Assembly: GCF_000340215.1 (NCBI RefSeq) | Contig: NW_006921541.1 | Coordinates: 1,895,527 to 1,959,526 of the forward strand | DNA: 64,000 nt | Direction of reading: 5' to 3' | Origin: Pseudocercospora fijiensis CIRAD86 | Lineage: Eukaryota > Ascomycota > Dothideomycetes > Mycosphaerellales > Mycosphaerellaceae | In this document: positions 11,026 to 22,643 of the stretch, piece by piece | Numbering within the stretch: the first letter of the stretch is position 1 | How the letters are laid out: every line of letters starts with the position of its first letter | Position numbers and translations under genes: made by a program | The notes under the pieces: generated by a model | Databases searched by the model: none | What the model saw: the letters and a program-made list of their open reading frames with translations, nothing else | Told to the model about the DNA's origin: nothing

Positions 11026-13691
11026 CTAACTCTTGTGTGGCCCTGACCTTGGCCCTCGCCGATTCCGAGAACGCTTGAAGTTTGGAGGAGGCTCCGCGGC
11101 GCTCTTGGCCGGCGGTGATGTTTCAGCCATTTTTCTATAGCTTGAGGGCCGTTTGCTCCACTGGTTAGGCTGCGGCGCCGTCGTCGGATTAGGAGGAACT
11201 GTAGTGGATGGGCGAACAGGTTGAGCCGCCGAGGAATTGCTATGGACCGCTGTGCGGTCGCCACGCTGAAACATAGACAGGAGTGTGTCTGCCTCTTCAG
11301 ATCCGGAGAGCGTTGGCGAGTCACGTCGGATTTTGGATGCGTCGTCTTGGTAATTCGTGAAGTTCGTTTCTGCTTGATGTATTCGAGGCGTTGGTTGGGA
11401 CCGATAATTGTTCAGGCGAGTCCCATCCCCACGTACTGCCTCTTTCTCTCCTGCATGATTTGTTTCTGCTTCGTTACTGCGAGTTATCGTGAGCGGCTCA
11501 ATGCGCCGGAGTTGGTCACTCTGTGCAGGCCTCTAGCCCGGGACGAAAGTAGGGTCATTCATGAATATGGGAACCTGTTGCTGCTGTTGAGCCAGCTGTC
11601 CCGACATCTAGTTTGGGACGAGGGTCGCTCCATTCGTGAACATGGGCAGCTGTTGCTGAGCCAGCTGTCCAAGATTCGGCGGCGTGACGGTATTCGTTGG
11701 TGCGAGCTGAAGCGGTGGAGGGTTGGTATGATTTGCAATACGCTCGCGTTCCGCCTTCTCTGCCTCCATACGCTCTCGGTCGGCCTTGGTGATGCGCGGC
11801 TTACGAGGCGCTCCAGCAGTACGGCCTCCTCTACTGCCGCGACCTCTTGTTGGTGCATTAGGATCCTTGGTCTTCTCTGCGTCCGCGCGACCACTTGCGT
11901 TGGCGTCTTTAGCACCACGACCGCGGCCTCGGCCTCTCCCGCCACCTCTACCGCGACCCGACGATGTGGAGGACTCGACTTGTGCAGTTTGTCCTTCTGG
12001 AACCAGAGGACCCGAGTAGACAAAGAAGCCATCCTTGGCTACAGCGGCTTTCTCCTGCCATGCCAGCTCTGTATCGTCAATGAAATCATCTTCCTTGTCA
12101 TACTCTTCTTCCTTGCGTCTGCGCTTTCTCTTGGGCTTATCGTCATCAGCTCCGGTAGCGGTGTTACCTCCGTCGTCCATGCCACCCATCTCGACGTTGC
12201 TATCGCCATCGACTTCCGACATGAGATCAACAGATATATCATCACCAGTTCCACCCTCGAGTCGATTTGCAGCAGCAGCGACCTGGAGTAGGCGTTCTCG
12301 GTGCGCCGCTGCGCGAGGGTTGATGGCGTCACGTCCATACTTCTTCGCGATTTCCTGTGCGATGTTGATCGTGTTGCCGCCAGCCGGATTCAGCTTGATC
12401 TGAATGCATATATCGACGCCACGTGGTTCGACATTCTGCTTGGAACCAGGTCCACCAAAGAGGTCACTACTAGCTAAGAGTCCAGTTCCAGCTGCTTTTG
12501 GTGGCGATGCGGTCTTCTTCTCTTTTTGAAGCTGTGGCGTGGGTGCAGAAGAAGAGGATTTCGATTGCTTGATCTCGAGGCCTGACTGCAAGGCAGGCTG
12601 CTTCGGGGGAGCGTCAACATCCATTGCTCCATCCATGTTGGGCAATGAAGGTTGTTGAGGGTTCGGTTTTGGTGGTTGTTGTTGTACAGGTGCAGATTGA
12701 GAGGGCAACATCGAAGCAGATATTGATGCTCTTTGCGGTGTAGGTGAATGCTGATTCGAACCAATAAAAGGCGGCAGCGGTCCGTGCGTTTGCTGAGGCG
12801 CTTGTGATGAGTATGACAGAGGGATCAAAGGCTTTGTTGCTGGAGGGTCGATCAAACTTGTGATCGATGGCGATGCCTAGCATATATATTAGCAATGCTG
12901 GTAGGACAAGATGCTCAAGAGCGCAGATAAGAATCTCATGACAGCTATGCCACAGGATATACTGTCTCCACGGCCCTGCATCGACGGCAGACTCGACTTA
13001 CAGATGCTCGATTGATCAACGGGGACGCATGGGCTGAGCCATTTGAAACGACTGTTCGTGGCGGCGGTGGCGGAGGTTGCTGCGGCGCTGAATCGATTGT
13101 CGCGCCGCGTATAGGGTCGTAGTTCTGTCCACTCGAATATGGCCGCGGTGTTGGTGGTTTGGATGCAGGCGGCGGTAGACTGTCGCGCATCACCGTATCT
13201 GGTACTTGGTGAGGCTGTTGAGGTTGTGACGGGAGGATTAATGGGGGATAGTTCTGCTGGGGCGGTGGTTGTGGTGCACTCGCGGGCAGTCCAGGTGCTT
13301 GGAACTGCGTGACCATTTGATCAAGGGTCTTTTGCGTGTCTGCAGCTGCAGCCTTTGCGCGTTTGCGCTGTGGGGCAGGGACGGACCCATCCTCGTTCTT
13401 CACTTTGGGCTCACGCGGTTTCCGAGGTTTCTTTGCGGGCTTGTCTTTTTCTTCGCCGTCGGGCTTTGGCTCTTTTGGCTTGCGTGTGCGCTTTTTGGGT
13501 GCTGCAGCGGTGGTGGTTGAGGCGGCGGTGGGGTCGGCGGAATGGGGAGTGGCGACACCTCCGCTCGATCGGGCACCAACAACGCGAATTTCATCAGCGG
13601 GTTGCAGTGCAGGAAGAACGCCAGAAACGTGGTTGTGTGGAGAATCCGGGCCGGGAGAGGACAATGAAGAACTCGAATCTCGATCGGCCAT
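11026..13691 (-). CDS. HPC2: HIR-complex subunit HPC2/ubinuclein-like, with two in-frame TAG codons
   Basis: Exon 1 (13002-13691) begins MADRDSSSSLSSPG. A 125-nt intron (12877-13001, donor GTAAGT, branch TGCTAATA, acceptor GCTAG) leads to exon 2. The protein is rich in Pro, Gln, Lys and Ser and has one recognisable domain, the Hpc2-related domain, near residues 488-522 (YDKEDDFIDDTELAWQEKAA, then FFVYSGPLV). In yeast, HPC2 is part of the HIR histone H3-H4 chaperone complex that acts in replication-independent nucleosome assembly. A Gly/Arg-rich RGRGRG tract follows the domain. The frame meets TAG at 11608-11610 (giving 652 residues) and again at 11533-11535. It then stays open in the same frame for about 170 protein-like codons to a stop at 11026. 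The two TAGs sit at the ends of two tandem 69-bp units. Either the protein ends at 11608, an unrecognised intron removes the TAGs, or the tail has been lost. Confidence 0.85.
11533..11670 (-). repeat. Tandem duplication of a 69-bp unit inside the HPC2-like gene
   Basis: Units 11602-11670 and 11533-11601 each encode GQLAQQQ, then P-(M/I)-F-(T/M)-N, then VP(N/G), followed by TAG. The second copy has a few extra Gln codons balanced by sequence loss at its end. The duplication therefore carries the stop codon, or two Gln-to-stop changes, in both copies. Confidence 0.75.
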
Positions 13692-14925
13692 GGTGCATTG
13701 GGCGGTATACAGCAAATACACCGCCAAGAAGGACTACAATGCGACGGAGGCGACAGCAAGGTGTTCCGACAACTGCAGATGTGTTCCGACACTGACCGAG
13801 CCGAAAGACAAACGACTGCTGTTATTTGGCAGCGCGAGCCTCAATCCATCTTCGAGTCGAAGCGACTTGGGGCTGCGGGATATGAGCCAATCAGGCGCGG
13901 GCCAGCAAACGTCGCAGAGGACGACAGCGTCGACGTCTCTGCTTTTCGATATTGCGGGCGGTTCTTGACGAGGCAGGATAGCGAAAGGGGCGTCGAGTTG
14001 CAGCGGTGGACTGCAAGATTGCCGTGGTGCAATTTTTGTGCGGCAAACTGATGGCTCGGGGCGACAGGAGATGAAAGATCGGAATGACGATCAACGATTA
14101 TGAGGGCGAGAACAGAAGGAAGGGGAGGGAAAAGACGTGATGGACGGAAGCTGCAATTAAGAGGGACGGCGAGAGCAAAAGCGCAGACCCACGACCGCGA
14201 CGCCCACAGCTTCGAGCAGAATAGAGCGGGCCGCACGCACCAGGAGCGAGGAGACGAGCCTGAGCACGAGTGGTTAATAAGGGACACGGTCAACGGTGAC
14301 AGCACAGGCGTCCGGTCAGATGTCCAGCGATTCGAATGCTCACTCCCAGCGCGCCAAACAGCCGTAGGTTACCTAGCCGAGTCCGATATGCCTACTCTCT
14401 ACCCTACGCTTGACATCCCTGCAGCTTGCTTTGCTTTTCGCCCTCCATCTTCACACTAACACTAATCTTCCGATTCTCCTAATATGAACGACCGGATATG
14501 TCTTCCATCCTCCGCACCAGCTGACATCTCTGTGCCCTCTTCATGCATTGTCATGGTCCTGACCGTGCCCTCATGATCGCTGGCGTCTCCCTCAGCCGAA
14601 TCTTGGAAGGGATTCACTTTGCGAGATCACGAATGCCCATGCAAGCGACGCATCGGGAGCCCACAGCAGCACAACTTCCATGCCGCCCTCGTTAGTCACT
14701 TTGACCTCACTTTCGTATCAAGACGTTCATCGCCATCGTGGCATTCGAGCATGCACATGCGTCGAATGTGAATGGAGTGATCTCAGCTAACGGAAGCGCC
14801 CGCGTCTAACGCACGCTAGGATAGCGCGCTTTTCTCCCGAATTAGTGGGTCAACCTTAAAACCTTAGATCTTTCGTCAGGGTCTTCCGTCGAGGCTTCAA
14901 CAACACCACACAACAATCTGCCGAC
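13692..14925. other. Divergent intergenic region (HPC2-like / RBA50-like)
   Basis: 1.2 kb between two start codons facing away from each other. It probably holds both promoters and 5' leaders. Open frames exist (for example 119 codons at 14100-14459 plus) but have simple Arg/Gly-rich composition and no motif. A CT-rich stretch lies near 14440-14490. Confidence 0.4.
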
Positions 14926-16275
14926 ATGATCAGGGGTGAGCGGATAGAGCTGGATCTGGGTTCGGACAGCGAAAATGATGCATCAAATCTGAGTGCGCCT
15001 CTTCCGGGTGCCTTCGTGAATGATGTGCTCGAGCGCAAGCCGAAAGCTCCCAAGCCTCCGTCTGCGCCGGTGGTGAAAACGAAAACGGGATTTCCAGAGC
15101 ACAAAAAGCGGCCGATAGTGAGCAGATTCAAGCAGCAGAAGTCTGAGAGCCTTCAACATGATCTCAATTGGGGTAGCTCGAGATCAGCTCCATCTACACA
15201 AGCTCCGGTGAAGCCCAGCACTGTACCTTCTCACGACCATGCTAGTGGCCACGCCAAAACCTGGGAAGAAGAGGAGAAAGAGCGGATAGATCAAGAAAAT
15301 CGCCAAAAGCTCGCCTCCATGTCTGCAGAAGAGATCGAGGAAGAGCGCCGAGAACTAATGAACAGCCTCAGCCCAGCGTTCCTACAGCGACTCTTCGCGA
15401 AATCTGATGTCGGAAGTGGGAGTAACGAAGTAGACCTTTCGTCTCATGTCCCTGCTCAAGAACCTGCAATCGCAGATGCAACGCAGCCCAAGCCCAAGAC
15501 CAACAAATCTGTGAAGTTCGAAGAGCAACCCAAGCTAGGAGACCCAGATGAGGATGAAGAAGAACGCCTCGCGACAGCGACAAAGGACGATTCTGAGGCA
15601 CCAGCAGTCGACGAGCTACCGCACGACACAGTTCACTTCCCCCGCGCACCACAGCCTCCAGAGCTGGACCCCTCATCAGACAGCTTCCTCGAGGATCTGC
15701 ACCAGAAATACTTTCCTTCCCTACCTTCAGACCCAGACAAGCTAGAATGGATGCAAACATCAAAATCCAAAAATACATACGACCCTTCATCCTCAGCTCT
15801 CAACGCCAGCGATATTCGCTTCTCTTTCAAAGGCGAGATCATTCCGCCTTCAAAAGCATCAGTACTACCAGTCACGCTCGGCCTGCATCACCATGGCGAC
15901 GCACCCGATGCAGCAGGCTACACTGTCGCTGAACTAGCACATTTGTCACGATCGAGCTATCCTGCGCAGCGATGTATAGCTTTCCAGACTTTGGGACGTG
16001 TGCTGTATAGATTGAGCAAAGGCGAATTTGGAGATCCAGGAGAACCAGAGCAGTTGCTGAATGAGGGTGTGGTGGAAGGGCCGGAGGATACGTTTGGTGA
16101 GCTGGCGAGAGGATTGTGGAGGGAAGTGGAGAGACTGCAAGTGATCCAGACTCTTGTCGATGAGAGCGAGGGCAAAGGTGTGGATGGAGGAAAGCATGTC
16201 AGTGCCAAAGCATATGCGACTGAGGCTGTATGGTTGTGGAGGAAGGGAGGTGGGAGGAGATGGAAAGCAGCGTAG
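14926..16275 (+). CDS. RBA50: RNA polymerase II-associated protein RPAP1/RBA50-like
   Basis: Intronless, 449 residues. The N-terminal part contains an RPAP1_N-type helix (about residues 120-160: IDQENRQKLASMSAEEIEEE, then SPAFLQRLF). A second conserved block, RPAP1_C type, lies near residues 300-365 (DIRFSFKGEIIPPSKASVLP, then AGYTVAELAHLSRSSYPAQR). In yeast, Rba50 helps assemble and import RNA polymerase II. The short length matches fungal members, which lack the long C-terminal repeats of animal RPAP1. The start ATG follows the CCGAC context. The gene ends 88 bp from the stop of the convergent metallo-beta-lactamase gene. Confidence 0.9.
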   Translation: MIRGERIELDLGSDSENDASNLSAPLPGAFVNDVLERKPKAPKPPSAPVVKTKTGFPEHKKRPIVSRFKQQKSESLQHDLNWGSSRSAPSTQAPVKPSTVPSHDHASGHAKTWEEEEKERIDQENRQKLASMSAEEIEEERRELMNSLSPAFLQRLFAKSDVGSGSNEVDLSSHVPAQEPAIADATQPKPKTNKSVKFEEQPKLGDPDEDEEERLATATKDDSEAPAVDELPHDTVHFPRAPQPPELDPSSDSFLEDLHQKYFPSLPSDPDKLEWMQTSKSKNTYDPSSSALNASDIRFSFKGEIIPPSKASVLPVTLGLHHHGDAPDAAGYTVAELAHLSRSSYPAQRCIAFQTLGRVLYRLSKGEFGDPGEPEQLLNEGVVEGPEDTFGELARGLWREVERLQVIQTLVDESEGKGVDGGKHVSAKAYATEAVWLWRKGGGRRWKAA

Positions 16276-16363
16276 CCGTAAAGAAGGGACATCATACTTC
16301 TCATATCAGCGCAGCTGGCTACACTGCTGATACCGCATAACCAATGCAGAATGGAATGCATCC

Positions 16364-17245
16364 TCACAACGCCGCCTTCCCAGCAACCAACCCCCAACTC
16401 CCATCCCGAAACTTCACAACCTTCCCCTCCCCCTCCAACTTAGCAAGAACCTGCTTAACCCCACCCTCCGCCGGCCCCCAAAGATTCTCCGGATACTTCC
16501 TATAAATCACCTTCACCAACTCCATACTCGTCCAACCCTCCGTCTCCCCGGGTTTCTCCCCCTTCAGCGTCTCCAGCACCTCCTCCTCCCTCATTCTCCG
16601 ATGCTCGAGATACTCCCTCACCTTCCCAGGCCCATCCTCAACAACATCTCCATGCGCCGGATACGCCCTCCCCTTGAACGCCCTCTCCATAACCCTCAAC
16701 GACTCAACATACATCCCAAGATCCTCAAAAACCGCCGTCCCATGCCCCAAAACATTATCCCCCGTAAACATCGCATCCTCCTCTTCCAGAAAAAAAGCCA
16801 TATGATCAACCGTATGTCCCGGAGAATGCAACGCGTGAATCCTCGCCCCTTCAACTTCAAAAACCTCTCCATTTTGAAAATCCACTTCGTCTTTCCGTCC
16901 GGGTTTCCTTTGATTTTTGTAAATCTTCACATTCCCATTCCCGCTACCGCCGCCGCCACCGCTACAAATTTCCTTCACGTCTTCCACTCCACCAACGTGA
17001 TCCGGATGCCAATGCGTAAGAATCACCTTCTCGATACTAGCATTTTCCTCTTTCAAGACTTTCTGTAAAGAGGTTTTCCAGATGTTTTTGCCCTCGGCTG
17101 TGTCGAGGAGTAGACGTTTGGGTCCGGTGCCGAGGAGGTATGTGTTTGTGCCTTGGAGGGTGAATTTGCTGGGATTGCCGCCTAAGATTCTTATGACGCG
17201 AGGACTGAGGCGTTCGATGGCGGGGAGGTGGGGGAGTTGCTCCAT
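16364..17245 (-). CDS. Metallo-beta-lactamase fold protein, LACTB2-like
   Basis: 293 residues, intronless, starting at MEQLPHLPAIERLSPRV; the frame upstream has no other ATG. The zinc-binding H-x-H-x-D-H motif is at residues 78-83 (THWHPDHVGG). Further His ligands are in SPGHTVDHMAF and YPAHGD, and a metal-bridging Asp is in FTGDNVLG. The N-terminal GNPSKFTLQGTNTYLLGTG matches the LACTB2 group (mitochondrial/cytosolic single-strand RNA endonuclease in animals). The same group includes fungal atrochrysone-carboxyl-ACP thioesterases, but there is no polyketide synthase nearby, so a housekeeping role is more likely. A Gly-rich insertion lies between strands near residue 95. The retrotransposon insertion begins only 31 bp upstream of the start codon. 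Confidence 0.88.
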   Translation of the reverse strand: MEQLPHLPAIERLSPRVIRILGGNPSKFTLQGTNTYLLGTGPKRLLLDTAEGKNIWKTSLQKVLKEENASIEKVILTHWHPDHVGGVEDVKEICSGGGGGSGNGNVKIYKNQRKPGRKDEVDFQNGEVFEVEGARIHALHSPGHTVDHMAFFLEEEDAMFTGDNVLGHGTAVFEDLGMYVESLRVMERAFKGRAYPAHGDVVEDGPGKVREYLEHRRMREEEVLETLKGEKPGETEGWTSMELVKVIYRKYPENLWGPAEGGVKQVLAKLEGEGKVVKFRDGSWGLVAGKAAL

Positions 17246-17271
17246 GATTTTTGTGGTTGTCAATGAGTGAG

Positions 17272-17276
17272 ATTTG
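17272..17276 (+). repeat. Target-site duplication of the copia element (left)
   Basis: ATTTG directly before the 5' LTR, repeated exactly at 22644-22648 after the 3' LTR. Five base pairs is the usual duplication length for Ty1/copia integrase. Confidence 0.9.
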
Positions 17277-17401
17277 ACTTGGAGTGTGTGTCCAGGTGTT
17301 AGGGTCCATCACGTGCCTGATGCCTGAGGCTGCAACTGCCGCACTTCTTCTTCCGACTTTCTCGTAGATAGTCTCTCTCGAATACATTAGTTACATCAAG
17401 T
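17277..17401 (+). repeat. 5' LTR of the copia element
   Basis: 125 bp with perfect terminal inverted ACTTG...CAAGT. It differs from the 3' LTR at seven positions, all transitions. Confidence 0.93.
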
Positions 17402-20400
17402 GGTTATGAGCCCCCCTGCGTTTCTAATGTACATAACACGTTTACTACGTATTCTAATAGTTACTCCGACAGCTACGTAGCTAGCGCTTGTTACTAAAAA
17501 TTGCGCCGACACTATTATCGTCGCCGCTATCCTCGCTGCCCTTCGAGTGTTCTAGTAGGTACTAGTCCGACTCGAGTCGGTTACATAATAACAGTATTAG
17601 CTATCCGCTATACTAGAACATAGGCGCGCCTATCGGCTGCCCCTTAAGATAAGTCTAAAGTCTCTTTCTATATTATCGCCGTCGCTATCTATAATAGCTC
17701 TCTCTATAACTTCTGCTAGCGCTTACATAAGCAACATCCCTAAGCTAAAGAATAAGGAGAATTATCTATTATAGTCTTATACCGCTAAGGGTGCCCTTAA
17801 AGGTATATAGGTATAGCGCTATATCTAGGGGACCCGCCTAAAGCCTAATATTAAGTTGTCTTCTAAAACTTAGTTAGAGTTTAAAGACCGATAAGATAAA
17901 TAGGAAGCAAAAGATCAATTAGCGCGTACGTGGATCTTTGCTAACTATATCGCCGAGGTTTAGCAGTCGTTACTTAGTCTCGCTATATCGCAGGAAGTAT
18001 AGACTTACCTATATAAGAAATATACTAGTAAAGGTAGGTCTACTAAATTTATACTCTACTAGGAATATATTACCCTTCGGTATAATAGCAAGGACATTAA
18101 GAAGTTCTGTAATAAGTATAAGAAGAAGCTTAGTGCCTTAAAGGATACTAAATTAGCTATTAGCTAATACTAGGCTGTCTATATGTTTATTATACAGATC
18201 TCTCTATTCTACGAGGCCTTCGTACAGATACGCCGAGAGCAGATACGCGCCTCCGAATATACTATTAACGATAATATACTTAACAACATTATTAGCGCGT
18301 TGCTTAATAAGAATATAGCTTAATTAAACTAGGCCTAATATAATAGCTTCTTTAGTCTTTAGCGCTAACTATAATAGTAAGGTAGCAATAGTAATAATAA
18401 CAGCGGTCGAGGTAACTCGAGCTATAGCGGTCGTAGTAGCCGCGGAAACAATAACAATAGTCGAGGCCGCGGTAGAAGCAACTAGAACTAGAATAGTTAT
18501 TAGTCTAACCGTAAGAAGTGCGCCTATTATTAGGGGTTATACCCTTCTAACCGCTGCTATACTAAGTACCCTTATCTAAAGGAGGAAGACCGACTGCGTC
18601 GTAAACAGCAGAAGGCTAAGAAGAAGAGGGTATAGTAGCAATAGCAGCAGCGTAGACTAACTGCATAGCAACAACCGCTATCTAGTTAGAATAGTACTTA
18701 GGGGCTGTATACGGCTAATGCTACCCCGGGGGTGTTATTAGACCTAAGCTACAATTACGCCTTTACTGCAAATACTATAGTTACTATTAGCGACTAGGTG
18801 TCTACGGCTCTTACTACTAATACTCGAACTACTAACTAGGTTGTCGACTTAGGTACTAGTATATACATAGTTAACGACCCTTTATTGCTTATTAAATACG
18901 AAGGCTGTTACATTCCTATCCGGTTTAGAGGCAATACGAAGCACGCTACGATAGTTAGTATAGCTTAGACAGAGGTTGTTAATAAGCGTAGTATAAGCAA
19001 TATAAAGTTGTCTAATACACTGTATATGCCTAGTCTAGCAGCTAACCTTCTGTCTACTAAGAAGCTTGCCGATAAGGGTTGTTTCTACCGTAATAACAAG
19101 CGTATGCTATTTACGATAGTTGAAGGCAATAAGGTTACTATCGCTTAGATATACCGTAAGAATAGTCTTCCCTACCTCTATATACTAACCTCTAGTCTAG
19201 ATAGTGAGATAGTTGCCCTTATGTTAAAGAAGGGGGTGCCTAAGAAGGGGGTGCCTATAGGCACTATAGATAAATGGCATCTACGATATAGCTATATTTA
19301 TTACCGCAAGCTACTAAGGATAGAATCCGAGGGTCAAATTGTTATTACTAGTACTAAGAAGGACTTCCGCAACTGCATTGCCTATCGCATAGCTATATTA
19401 TACAAGGAATACAATCGGCTGCTATGCGTACGACTATCTACGATCTATTACATTGTCTATGTAGATATAGTTACTATTACTAACCCTAGTCTGTTACAGA
19501 AGCGCTATTTTATACTGTTTATATGCGCCAAGTTAGGCTATCGACACGAATATGCTAGCACGCTTAAGTTAGGGGCTGTAGTAGCTATTTAGGACTATCG
19601 TATATATATCCGTATATAGACTAGCTATTCGATCCTAATCTACTACCTCGATAGAGGGGGGGAATACGGCGGAAATCAGCTGTTAAGCTAGGCTCGTAAT
19701 TAGGGCATTATACTGTAGGTTACAGCTCCTTATTCTTCTACTTAGAATAGCCTTGCTAAGGTTAGCAATTATATCGTGTATACGACTGCGAGAAAGATAA
19801 TACTGCAGGCTAACCTTCCGAAGTCTCTATAGCCGTATGCTGTTGCCTCCGCTATATAGGTCCTTAATATTACACCTAGAACCCTAGAAGGTCTTAGCCC
19901 CTATGCTATTATAGCTAGGGAGCTCAATTGGTCTCGAAAGCAGCTACGCCTTTAGCACCTTCGAGCCTATAGCTATACTGCTATTGCATACGATTACAGT
20001 ATAGCTCGTAGAAAGAAGATAGATAGCAGAGGCCTAGTTAGCAAGCTAGTTAGCTATGCTAAAGGCTCTATAGACTCCGGAAAATACATAATTTACCTGC
20101 CTAATTAGCATAAGGTTATCGCTTCTAAGGACGTCTAGTTTATTAAGTTAGGGGGTAACCTTAACCTCCTACTTCCGGATGGCATAAAGCTATATACTAA
20201 CACTAACGACTTAGCTAAGAACGAGTTTGTTATACTCGAGTCTATTATGCCGGCTTTGTTTAATTCTATAAGCAACGAGGCTCTGTTGCCTACCGAGGCT
20301 GCTAGTATAGTCTAGCGGCTTCTAGCTTAGCAAGAAGAATAGCCTATATAAGGACCTGTATAGGAAATAGCCGATAAGGTCGCTAATCTGTTGCTAATCG

Positions 20401-22518
20401 AGGACGACCTTCTAGACGTTCAACTACTAGCTTCGAGTAATAAAGATAGCTTCTAATTAGCTAAGGAAGATCAAGCTCTGCCCTTTAATCTAAATGCGAA
20501 GAAGGGTAAGCCTAGCTGGTTGCTAGAGTTTAAGCGACCTAACACGATAGGCGCTCGTTCTATCCGTATAACCCGTAGCAACAAGTTAGCTCGTAACCTG
20601 TTGCGTAGCTATCTAGCTAATTATAGTATTAAGCGGTCGACTCGACGTATAATAGCTAATATGCCGATAGCCTATATAAAGGGTTTTATAGCTTCCTGTT
20701 ACATTGCTAAACAGTTAGATAAAGACACTATTCCTATTCTAAAGAGCTATAAGGAGGCGACTTAGTCGCTATACTAGCTATAATAGAAGGAGGCCTATAA
20801 GGCTAAATATAAGTTACTAATCGACAACTATATATAGGTCTATATATCTCGGTTAGAGGTACTAGAAGGTCGCAAGGTTGTTCGTAGCCGATAGGTGTTT
20901 ACTATTAAGCGTGACGCTAATAGCAAGGTTAGCCGGTTTAAGGCTCGTTAGGTCGTCCGTAGCTTTATATAGATCGAAGGATAGGATTATAATAAGACCT
21001 ATACGGCTATTACTAAGCCTTGCACGCTTCGAGCCTTGTTTAGTCTAATTGCATACTATAACCTAGAGGCTAAGCAGTACGACATTCTAACTGCCTTCCT
21101 TAACGCGCTTATCGGGGATAAGTATAAGATCTACGTCGAGCAACTATATAGCTTTAAAGACCGTAGTAGCAAGGGCATAGTTTGCCTACTGCTAAAGGCC
21201 CTATATAGTCTAAAGCAGTTACTAATACTATAGTATAAAGAGCTTCGGAAGTACTTAAAGAGCCTAGACTTTATTCTAATAATGTCCGACGTCTGTGTAT
21301 TTAAGTACGTTAGCGGCTCGATTATCGTTATCTACGTCGATAATATAATTATTATCGCCTATAGCCTATCTATACTAGAAGCCGTTACTTAGATGCTAAA
21401 GGACCGATTTAATATGCAGGAACTTAGTAACCTACACTACTATCTCGGTATGCGCATTATCCGCGACTGTAACAAGCGCACTATCTACGTCGTTTAGGAC
21501 GCCTACTTAAATAGGCTCTACGAGAAGTATAGTATACGTAGCCGTATCGGACTAGCTACTCTAATAGCGCCTCGTTACGTTAAGACATCTATTTAACGCG
21601 CACCTAAAGGCTATATAGCTAGTGCCGCCTTTAAGACTTAGTATTAGGAGGGTGTTAGTAAAGCCCTCTAGCTAGCAATAATTACTCGGCCGGATGCTTG
21701 CTATACTGCCGGCCTATTATTACGATTTATTTCTAACCCGACCGAGGAGTATTATACCGCGCTTCTTTAGCTAATTAAGTACCTAGTTAGCACCCTTAGC
21801 CGTAGTATGCGCTTCTAAGGTAACCTAAACGAAGACGACCTCAAGTTCGCTAGTTACTATAACGCCTTATAGGCTAACGATCTAGTTACCCGCCGCTCTA
21901 TAGGCAGCTTCTACTTTACTATCGTAGGCGGACCTCTATTATATAAGTCCGGCCGCTAGACGCTTATTACACTATCGTTAACTAAAGCTAAGTATGTCTA
22001 ACTTACTATAGGGGCTAAGGAAGCAGTTGCCTTAGCTCGTTTATTAAAGGAAATTAGCTATAAGGGCTATATTCTTCTAGTTACGCTCTACGAGAATAAT
22101 TAGTCCGCTATTGCTATTACTAAGTCGACTAGCATTAATAGCTATACGAAGTATATAGATGCTCGAGTCTACTATATCCGAGAGAAGATTGCTAATAGTT
22201 CTATTATAGTCTAATAGGTTAGTATATATAATTAGATAGCCGATAGCTTTACTAAGCTGCTTAATAAGATTAAGTATAGCCGCTTTGTTAAATAACTAAA
22301 CCTAGTAGATTGCAAGGCCGCTATTAAGAGCGCTATAAAGCTAGCTACTAAGTACTAAGAAGAAAGGGCCTTTATTTGCTTTGTCTGTTTAACCTAAGAG
22401 TAGTCTAGTTTGTTTACCTGCTTCTGCTTACCTAATACCCCTGTTTGCTTTGCTAACTAAATAGCTATTGTGTTTGGTTTGCTTCATTCTATAGCGATAT
22501 GCACGTGCTAAGGGGGTG

Positions 22519-22643
22519 ACTTAGAGTGTATATCCAGGTGTCAGGGTCCATTACGTGCCTAATGCCTGAGGCTGCAACTGCCGCACTTCTTCTTCCGACT
22601 TTCTCGTAGATAGTCTCTCTCGAATACATCAGTTACATCAAGT
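22519..22643 (+). repeat. 3' LTR of the copia element
   Basis: 125 bp, ACTTA...CAAGT, the same length as the 5' LTR and 118/125 identical by eye. It is preceded by a purine tract and followed by the ATTTG duplication. Confidence 0.93.

Larger units (their letters stand above)
17277..22643 (+). mobile_element. Complete Ty1/copia LTR retrotransposon, inactivated by RIP
   Basis: 5.4-kb element bounded by 125-bp LTRs and a 5-bp duplication. A primer-binding-site candidate (GGTTATGAGC) follows the 5' LTR at 17402. A polypurine tract (AAGGGGG) precedes the 3' LTR at 22510-22516. The interior reads as one polyprotein in copia order, with stops at former Gln/Trp codons. Seen in order: a gag-like region near 17.9-18.3 kb, a degenerate CCHC knuckle near 18.5 kb, and a protease motif near 18.84 kb (VVDLGTSIYIVND). 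Next come integrase remnants at 19.2-20.1 kb, reverse transcriptase at 20.9-21.5 kb (DILTAFLNA, and YVDN where YVDD is expected, at 21332-21343) and RNase H near 21.98-22.3 kb (ITLSLTKAKYV, then KYIDARVYYIREKI). Integrase before reverse transcriptase defines the copia superfamily. No intact frame remains. Confidence 0.93.

Noticed and set aside
14100..14459. 119-codon Arg-rich protein
   Set aside because: Simple composition within a divergent promoter region; no domain or splice support.
16364..17245. Part of a polyketide gene cluster (ACP thioesterase-type metallo-beta-lactamase)
   Set aside because: No polyketide synthase, oxidase or regulator is seen in the window; LACTB2-like reading is simpler.
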